Of a DNA stretch of 14,576 bases, positions 14,143 to 14,576 are shown one piece after another (positions within the stretch are counted from its first letter, which is position 1; each line of letters opens with the position of its first letter). The position numbers and the translations under genes are program-made. The stretch comes from Christensenella sp. UBA1214 (lineage in GTDB: Bacteria; Bacillota; Clostridia; Christensenellales; CAG-138). The notes below the pieces were generated by a model. That model ran no database searches. It was not told where the DNA came from and was given only the letters and a program-made list of their open reading frames with translations. Location of the stretch: contig DBXK01000033.1 of assembly GCA_002309375.1 (NCBI GenBank), positions 1 through 14,576 on the forward strand. The letters are read 5' to 3'.

Positions 14143-14513
14143 AAAGAATGATTACCTCCGTATTTTTTGTTTCGAGTTGTTTGGTGGTAAACTGCCGGTC
14201 CCCAATCTCAACTGAAGCCAAAGGAAGTCTGGCTCATCAATTGAGATTGGGCAGCCGCACCGACAGGATGCTGTGACGGTTTGCCTTGAGGTGATAAGGC
14301 AAGCTCATACTGCTGTGGTGCCTGGAGAACCGCCGCGAAGGTGGGTTAAGCCTTCTTGCCAATTTCCATGCTCTTCGGCCCGGAGACCCGGTGCCGTCCG
14401 GGGTAACTCAACCCCCGGATCATGCGGGGTTATGCTCGCCCGCGGAGCTTCCGGGATCGTCCTCTCCCGGGGGAGTTTCAGGGGGTCTGATCCGGCTCTT
14501 CAGCCGAACTTTT
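14143..14513 (-). promoter_or_regulatory. Structured rpmJ-rpsM intergenic region, candidate alpha-operon leader
   Basis: About 370 nt without a credible gene inside a ribosomal operon where spacers are otherwise 15-60 nt. On the minus strand there are many hairpins: TTCGGCT/AGCCGGA (just after rpmJ), GCGGG/CCCGC, TCCGGGG/CCCCGGA, CCGG-GTCT-CCGG inside GGC/GCC, GAAGG/CCUUC, TTGCCTT/AAGGCAA and ACAG-CATC-CUGU. The largest has an 11-bp stem (14201-14211 with 14241-14251) capped by an inner stem (14213-14220 with 14230-14236). Two of these stems keep G-U pairs only when read on the minus strand, which supports the sense transcript as the folded one. I see none of the core motifs of RNase P RNA, SRP RNA, tmRNA, T-box or cobalamin elements. 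In E. coli the S4-controlled alpha leader occupies this same position; that this is an equivalent is an inference. Confidence 0.55.
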
Positions 14514-14576
14514 TTAGCCCTGCTTCTGCTTATGGCGGGGATTGTCGCAGATGATCATGACGCGGCCCTTGCGCTT
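14514..14576 (-). CDS. rpmJ: 50S ribosomal protein L36, 3' end only
   Basis: The window edge cuts the gene, leaving the last 20 codons and TAA. The visible part, KRKGRVMIICDNPRHKQKQG, is the conserved C-terminus of L36, with the C and H of its zinc site (C in MIICDN, H in PRHKQ). The N-terminal half lies beyond the window. It is the last gene before the structured region upstream of rpsM. Confidence 0.95.
   Translation of the reverse strand, partial: KRKGRVMIICDNPRHKQKQG

Noticed and set aside
14161..14513. Known structured RNA (RNase P, SRP RNA, tmRNA, T-box, cobalamin riboswitch, group I or II intron)
   Set aside because: Both strands were read for the core motifs (for example GAGGAAAGTCC, CCGGAAGGAAGC, TGGNACCGCG and the group II domain V pattern) and none was found. 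Remote or unknown classes remain possible.
14273..14554. + strand open frame of 93 codons in the rpmJ-rpsM interval
   Set aside because: It runs into rpmJ on the opposite strand, lacks a ribosome binding site, and its Pro/Arg/Gly-rich sequence fits GC-rich hairpin DNA.
1..14576. CRISPR array, prophage, transposase or toxin-antitoxin pair
   Set aside because: No regularly spaced repeats, integrase, transposase or toxin motif was seen on either strand; the gene content is housekeeping and operon-organised.

Overview
This looks like a stretch of chromosome from a fairly GC-rich, spore-forming member of the Clostridia, perhaps Oscillospirales/Ruminococcaceae-like. The lineage is inferred, because no 16S rRNA is visible. 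Four things support it: strong AGGAGG-type ribosome binding sites; consensus sigma-A promoters with 17-bp spacers; a ruvC-ruvA-ruvB order together with a DUF2953-YtfJ(GerW)-D,D-carboxypeptidase cluster; and rpsD lying inside the alpha operon (rpsM-rpsK-rpsD-rpoA-rplQ). In Bacillus subtilis, by contrast, rpsD is a separate gene.

Layout, left to right. Positions 1-276 hold two methionine tRNAs on the minus strand with a consensus promoter and a strong terminator: an initiator tRNA-fMet, and an elongator-type tRNA-Met whose 3' half no longer pairs properly. Positions 314-4074 hold a minus-strand recombination operon, ruvC-ruvA-ruvB, driven by a clear promoter at 4046-4074, followed by an unassigned 436-residue coiled-coil protein. 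Positions 4137-7271 run the other way: a DUF2953-like membrane-anchored protein, the sporulation protein YtfJ, a secreted D-alanyl-D-alanine carboxypeptidase and an RluB/RsuA-type pseudouridine synthase. A two-way terminator (7290-7312) separates these from a minus-strand operon (10372-7324) encoding a membrane-tethered alpha/beta hydrolase, a MATE exporter and a lipoprotein. Then comes a single-gene unit (DUF4282-like membrane protein with a zinc ribbon) with a perfect-consensus promoter and a palindrome at its start site. Finally, 11106-14576 is the minus-strand ribosomal/RNA polymerase alpha operon, with a strong terminator after rplQ and the 3' end of rpmJ at the window edge.

Most of the genes are ordinary housekeeping genes. 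The best candidates for something undescribed are: (1) a gene-free, hairpin-rich interval of about 355 nt between rpmJ and rpsM, at the position of the E. coli S4-regulated alpha-operon leader, where an apical loop is complementary to the rpsM ribosome binding site; (2) the coiled-coil protein with 11-residue repeats, a cysteine cluster and an acidic tail; (3) an A AAA AAG heptamer at the end of the DUF2953-like gene, where a -1 shift would end the protein exactly at the ytfJ start instead of 91 nt further on; (4) the abnormal tRNA-Met with an inverted copy of its 3' end beyond the terminator. All of these come from reading by eye, without database searches or folding software.
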